From assembly GCA_964019415.1 (NCBI GenBank), contig OZ025870.1:12880799-12944798 (forward strand): a stretch of 64,000 bases of DNA, in the 5' to 3' direction. Both the position numbers and the translations under genes were made by a program. The first letter of the stretch is position 1; every line of letters begins with the position of its first letter. The notes under the pieces are model-generated. The model searched no databases. It had not been told where the DNA came from and saw nothing but the letters and a program-made list of their open reading frames with translations. The DNA is from Ianthella basta (lineage: Eukaryota; Porifera; Demospongiae; Verongiida; Ianthellidae). Of the stretch, positions 58,297-64,000 are shown in pieces.

Positions 58297-61200
58297 ATGG
58301 GTCGAGTCTTCTCCCGTCTTGCTCCGCGTCCTGATCGGCTGAAGATCGGACCCAAGATAAGTCGAGGTGCCTACGGAACAGTGTACTCGGGGACCCTGGG
58401 CGGGAGACCAGTCGCGGTGAAGAAGATTCACCAAGTGCTGATGGACTACGCAAGCGAGAGCGAGGAAGCGCTTGAAGCGGTTTTGGATGGATTTCGTCGC
58501 GAGTGCGAGCTATTGGAGGCGGCAAAGCACGCAAACGTTGTAGAGTTCCTGGGTGTGTTCCACCAGGACGGCAGCGCGCTGTTGGTGATGGAGCTCATGG
58601 AGCAGACGCTGGAGAAGTTCCTGAAAGAGAAGAAGGGGACACTATCCCTAGAGAAGCAGATTGGCATTTGCCTCCAAGTCGCATCAGGACTGCTGTTCCT
58701 CCATCAACACGGCCCCCAAATACTCCATCGTGACTTGACAGCAAAGAACGTGCTGATGAACAAAGATGGCAGCATTGCTAAAATCAGTGACTTTGGTCAG
58801 GCCAAGTTCCGTCCCTCCTCCGTCATGTACCTCTCAACCAAGGCCCCGGGGTGCCTCCTGTACATGCCTCCAGAGTGCTTAGTGAAAACTGATCAGAAGA
58901 GTGGAGCAAAGCCGCGCTTCACAGACAAAGGAGACATCTTCTCCCTCGGTGTGTTGTTGCTGCAGATCACTACACAGGAGCCTCCGTCAGTTGATTTGGT
59001 GATCATTAAAGGTCAGCCAGAAGTGGAGCGTCGAGCAGCTGACCTGGCTGCACTATCCTCCAACCATCCCCTGAGGGCCATCATACTTCAGTGCTTGCTG
59101 GACGATCCTGCTGAACGACCGAGCTGCAGTGAAGTCTTGCACTACTTGTTGCTTGGCCCCCATGTGGATATCCCTTCAGTGAGTGAGCTGTGTCACTATG
59201 CATGCATGCAGTTTACATCACACGTGTCTTGTACTCCAGTGCTGCTCTCAGGACACACATGTTTACTACAAGCTGTACTAAGCAGCAGTGATGTCATATT
59301 GCATTGCAGCCACACATGCACTTACACCAGATACATCACTCAAGACAGCTCCCACACATCAAGTGGTGATTACACTTAAATTGTTACACTTAAACACCAT
59401 TGTACGTGTGTGAAGTTCAAATATGAGCCATGCACCCAAGTACATATGCTGATGAAATGTCAGTGCAGCTGGTGCACCATGTCTTAGCACTTTGTGAACC
59501 TTTTCTCCATTATTAATTGGTGACAACGAGCAGTGCCCTGTTTGACACTGTCACAGTAAATGAAGTGTTCCTCTTGTGCCTATTCCATACTCTGCACACA
59601 CAGGCTTGGGCTTCCAGTGAGCACGTTAGTGGGTGTGTAACTTCATGCTAGGTTTGCATGGTGTTTTGTCGTGTCCCATGGTTATAGTGGTCTCTTTACA
59701 TCTAATAGAGTTACAAACTCTGTAACTTTCTTACCGCCATTTCATTACACTACCATAGATACTCGACCCTAAGCCAATGCACTCACAAATCACATGCACA
59801 TCTAATGTGTCCTATACAACTTGCACTGTATATATACCACCATCATTTCTTACACTCTCACATTGTACAGGTGTGTTTACACAGTGCGCCCACAATGTTT
59901 ACATAGAAACATTGTCACTGTTATCCTTCATTCCCCATTTCTCCATTACCACCTTCATCTCTGTTAAGTTTCTTTCCATATTCTTTTCTTTACACTACCA
60001 TAGATACTCGACCCTAAACATATACTCTCACAAATCACATGCACATCTAATGTGTCCTATACAACTTGCACTGTATATATATAATCATTGCCATCATTCA
60101 TCTTACTCTCACATTGTACAGGTGTGTTTATACAGTGCACCCACAATGTTTATAGAAACATTGTCACTCTTATCTGTAATGCATGACATTGTCACTTATG
60201 AGTATGTATTTCAATTTTGTTTTGATGTATAGTTGGTTTAGATATTCTTGTATTGTACTTGTACAATGTTCTTGTATTTTAATTAGGGTTAGGGTCTTCT
60301 GTCACTTCTAATGTCCTCTGTCACTTCTAATGTCCATGCATGTCTGATATAGAGTAATGTGGGAACCCTCACCTCTCACCCTTGTGATTCATCCATCCAT
60401 TAAGAATTCTCATTTTTGGTTCTCTTCTACAATTCTCTTCTCTCCAGTACTTCCTTCCTCATTGCCCCCACCACTCTTGGTGCTGCTCCAATTCTATGTT
60501 CTATTAAATTTCACCATCAGATCCACCATCTCCAATAATTGTCACTCCGAGATATTTTAGCTTTACCGCTTCTTTAACCTCTTCCCCGTCTACACTTATT
60601 TTACATTCTTCACCTGTCCTGTTCACCGTCATTACTTTGTTTCCACCAGTGCATTTTTATTCCCCATTTCTCCATTACCACCTTCATCTCTGCTAGGTTT
60701 CTTCCCGTATCTTCCTTCTTCTCTGTACATACAACTATATCATCTGCAAAGAGTAGTATCTGAACTGTGCATGGTGGTGGTGAGCTGCACACTCCCTGTA
60801 GCCTATCCTTCACCTCTCTCATAATTCTGTCCATGAATACATTATACAACCATGGCGACAACACACAACCCTGCCTCACTCCTTGGCCGATTGGACACCA
60901 TTCTGACAGCCTTCCACCAACACACCATAGCTTTTCTCTGCACACCTTGTGATAAGGCTTTTCGAGGTCTACGCATGCTCTACTGCCATCTGTCCACTCT
61001 TCTCCAGAACCTTCTCACAAGTTGTCTAATTGTGAACACCTGGTCTATACAGCTTCTTCCCCGTCTAAAACTCTTACTCTCTGTTTTACTCCTGACCTCC
61101 AACCACTGACCATCCAAAATTCTTGTATACACACTTTGCAATTGCTTCAAATTAGACTGGTATTATTAATAGTATAAATTGATTAGTTGTATTCGTTCCT

Positions 61201-62179
61201 CTTTCCCCAGGTCTTCCAAACTAGTCAACTACTGGAAGACCCACCCACCCTGCACTCTGTGAGGCTGCCAGATCTACCCATAGCAACAGCCCGTGCCACT
61301 GCAATTGTGATTGGACGAAACGTGTACGTCTGTGGGAGACTGTGCCTTAATGCCACATTGGCCTCCATTGTGCAAGCATACAACATTGACAAGGCAACGT
61401 GGACCCAACTCCCTCCTGCTCCACAGTACTACAGTGAAGCTGCTGCCATTGACAATGAATTGGTATTAATAGCTGGATGTGAGGCATCATCCGGTACCAT
61501 CACCAACATGGTCAATTCATGGACTGGACAAGGTTGGGAGCAGACCATTCCAGCATTGCCAACCAAGAGGGTCCTACCCGGTGTGATGACATATGGCAAC
61601 AACGTGATAGTGGCTGGAGGGAAATCGGAGGACAACCAGACCATTCTCAGCAGCATCGATGTCCTGGACACCACCACACGGCAGTGGCAGACACTAGCCA
61701 ACTTGCAACTCCCATGGCCGATGGTTGGGATGCAAATGACAGTGTGTGCTACACACATCTATGTGGCCAGTGCATACATCACGTATGATGCAACTACTAA
61801 AACAGGTACGTACTCTAATAGTGTCTGGCAGTTGCCAGCCAGTACACTTGTAAAGGTAATTGAGACCGAAGACCGTAGCCCACTTCAGTGGGCGGAGACT
61901 GCTCCTGCTCCATTATTCCGCTCAGCACTGCTGCAACACACAGCCCATCCACTGGCTGTTGGAGGACGTGATTCAGACGAACCAACTCCCAACATTGCCG
62001 TGTACGATCCTCGTAGCAACAAGTGGTCCACAGTAGGCCAACTACTTGAACCACATGTTAGGTGTGCTGTTGTTAGTCTCAGTAGAGATACCTTTATGGT
62101 GTGTGGTGGATATAGTGATGCTCATAACCCACAGTCCACTCTCCTCAATACTGTAGAACTTGTTCACATGTCACATTGA
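58297..62179 (+). CDS. Protein kinase-kelch fusion protein, copy 2
   Basis: Exon 1 is 58297-59178 (donor TCA|GTGAGT) and exon 2 is 61211-62179 (acceptor TTCCCCAG). The phase-0 join gives 616 aa. The glycine loop reads SRGAYGTV, with Ser for the first Gly. VAVKK (Lys about 42), HRDLTAKN and an intact DFG follow, so the catalytic residues are present. An insertion (TDQKSGAKP) precedes FTDKGDIFSLG. The kelch exon has about six motifs (NVYVCGR, LVLIAGC, VIVAGG, LAVGG, FMVCGG), some missing the second Gly. It is closely related to copy 1 in both exons and in intron position, so the pair arose by tandem duplication. Without splicing, the frame runs on only to 59379, lacking any domain there. Confidence 0.87.
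59179..61210 (+). other. Intron of kinase-kelch copy 2
   Basis: It contains a direct duplication: about 59745-59925 is repeated at about 59990-60175 (catagatactcgaccctaa, acaaatcacatgcacatct, gtacaggtgtgttta). A retrotransposon relic (60500-61115) and a short 'ttagggttaggg'-like tract near 60283 are also present. Confidence 0.75.
60500..61115 (-). pseudogene. Non-LTR retrotransposon reverse-transcriptase relic
   Basis: On the minus strand, RT landmarks appear in order: VDLEKPYHKV, GVRQGCVLSPWLYNVF, LLFADDIVV and LKYLGVTI. At least two frame changes and a stop (near 61000) separate them. The FADD motif is the RT active site of LINE-type elements. Neither end of the element nor an endonuclease was found. 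A 35-bp piece of it ('ccccatttctccattacc') also lies at about 59931. Confidence 0.85.
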
Positions 62180-62670
62180 ACTGCATGCATGACATTGTCA
62201 CATTTGAGTATGCTTTAATTATGATTTCATTAATTAGTTTTATTATATATATATATCTCCATCCATTTTCTGTGAACAATTTTAAACTTAGTATTATCTG
62301 TATTAATGAAACTAAAATTACTGTTTTCTTTAATAGTGAAGTGTTATTTAGCTATAACTATACTTTGCCTTGGTATACAATATACCACATTTTATGTATT
62401 TTCCTGTATTAATTGCCTACATATGCATGTTATAAACTATATGACATTCTTTTGTTATACTTATACTATAACTTTCATATTGCCCCTTGTGACCTTGATG
62501 TTACAATTATATATAGTATTGAGAGATAATTTATCAGATGATATTCATTGCTTGGCACGTACATGCATGACCAAAGTGCATGATACAATGTGTGTCATGT
62601 TAACTTCCTACAGTGAACACAGCCACAGCTCATGCACACATGCACACACATCACTGCTGTCCTGTTGAGT
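62180..62670. other. Intergenic stretch between kinase-kelch copy 2 and SUPT5H
   Basis: AT-rich; convergent 3' ends. Nothing recognised. Confidence 0.5.
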
Positions 62671-63389
<719 letters not shown>

Positions 63390-64000
63390 CTGTGGGGGGA
63401 GGCAAGGAGTGAAGTGGGGTTGTGAAGAAGTGCTCAGGAGGGTACAGACTTAATTAGAGACTTTGGATTGCATGCCGCTTCATGCCGTAGGTGCTTATGA
63501 CTAACTGGTAACCAGTTTGCTGTTAGCAGTTTGAAGTTTGTGGGACTGTAAAAAATGGCAACATAGTTTAGTATAAGCGTAGAATTATGTACATCAGGAT
63601 AGGACAACTGTAAGACATCCCAAAGCACCAACAGGGAGCAGACTGGCCGGTTTGGGTGGCTGCATAAGATCATTGCTGTTTGAGAGCTGGTTGGGTGCAG
63701 TGCATGCAGCCATTATTATAAGTGATCAAACACACAATCCTGGCATTAAGGCATCCATTCTTCTAGATATGTACTGGCATGTTACAATGTGTACCTCCGC
63801 AGATCTGGATACAGTGATTGTACAGCAAGACAGCCACATACCTCCACAACAAACACTACACATGTATGCAAACAAAACATACTTTTAAGGGGTAATGTAA
63901 TCAACATAAGCTTCCACCAAACATGTAGTAAAGCAAAGGAACTGACAAACCAAGCTGTGAAAGTGTCAATTATTGTGTAGCTATTGGGGGCTACACATGT
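63390..64000. other. Probable SUPT5H intron
   Basis: No exon recognised; presumed intron because the gene must continue on the minus strand past the window edge. Confidence 0.4.

Noticed and set aside
59179..59379. Unspliced extension of the kinase exon of copy 2
   Set aside because: It follows a strong GTGAGT donor, has no domain, and copy 1 uses the equivalent donor with a matching kelch exon.

Overview
The window is nuclear DNA of an animal. Evidence for this is GT-AG introns, TTAGGG tracts, metazoan-type SPT5 and di-N-acetylchitobiase, and many Tc1/mariner-type and foldback elements. The AT-rich 'tagctagcta' filler, compact genes and lineage-specific RING/TRAF and kinase-kelch expansions suggest a sponge, probably a demosponge. 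That placement is inference; no rRNA or mitochondrial marker is present.

About 3.5-51.5 kb is a head-to-tail array, all on the minus strand, of one gene family. Each member has a near-constant 3' exon of 1.0-1.25 kb encoding an SH3-like domain, a RING-type zinc finger, TRAF-type zinc fingers and usually a C-terminal coiled coil; no MATH domain is seen. They look like RING E3 ubiquitin ligases. I label them A (5.4-6.8 kb), B (10.1-11.4), C (13.3-14.8), D (16.7-18.2), E (20.0-22.5), F (22.9-25.7, pseudogene), G (27.5-31.9), H (33.5-34.7), I (36.8-40.6), J (41.9-45.5) and K (47.8-51.5). Fragments lie at 3.5, 8.7 and 19.2 kb. The common exon is entered through a phase-1 intron in every member, but the upstream exon(s) differ by subgroup. 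A-D have short leaders. E has a Cys-rich/SAP-like exon. F, G and I have a SPRY domain plus two Cys-rich exons and small linkers. J and K have an Arg/Gln-rich or a huge Gly/Gln-rich minisatellite exon. Shared 3' flanks and introns show repeated local segmental duplication. Several copies carry frameshifts, deletions or a nonsense codon.

51.5-64 kb holds other genes: a complete two-exon lysosomal chitobiase (minus strand; a truncated duplicate lies at 46.65 kb); two tandem plus-strand genes fusing a protein kinase domain to a six-repeat kelch propeller; and the 3' end of SUPT5H (minus strand), which runs off the right edge. Chitobiase and the first kinase-kelch gene are divergent with only 75 bp between their start codons.

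0-5 kb is mostly decayed transposons (a Tc1-like transposase pseudogene, a 1-kb element with 33-bp inverted ends, foldback MITEs). Across the window there are also a short Helitron-like element, several long perfect foldbacks, a non-LTR reverse-transcriptase relic, CA/TG microsatellites and two intronic minisatellites. Exon joins were inferred by eye from splice signals and reading frame; every full-gene model gives a length divisible by three, but none is backed by transcripts.
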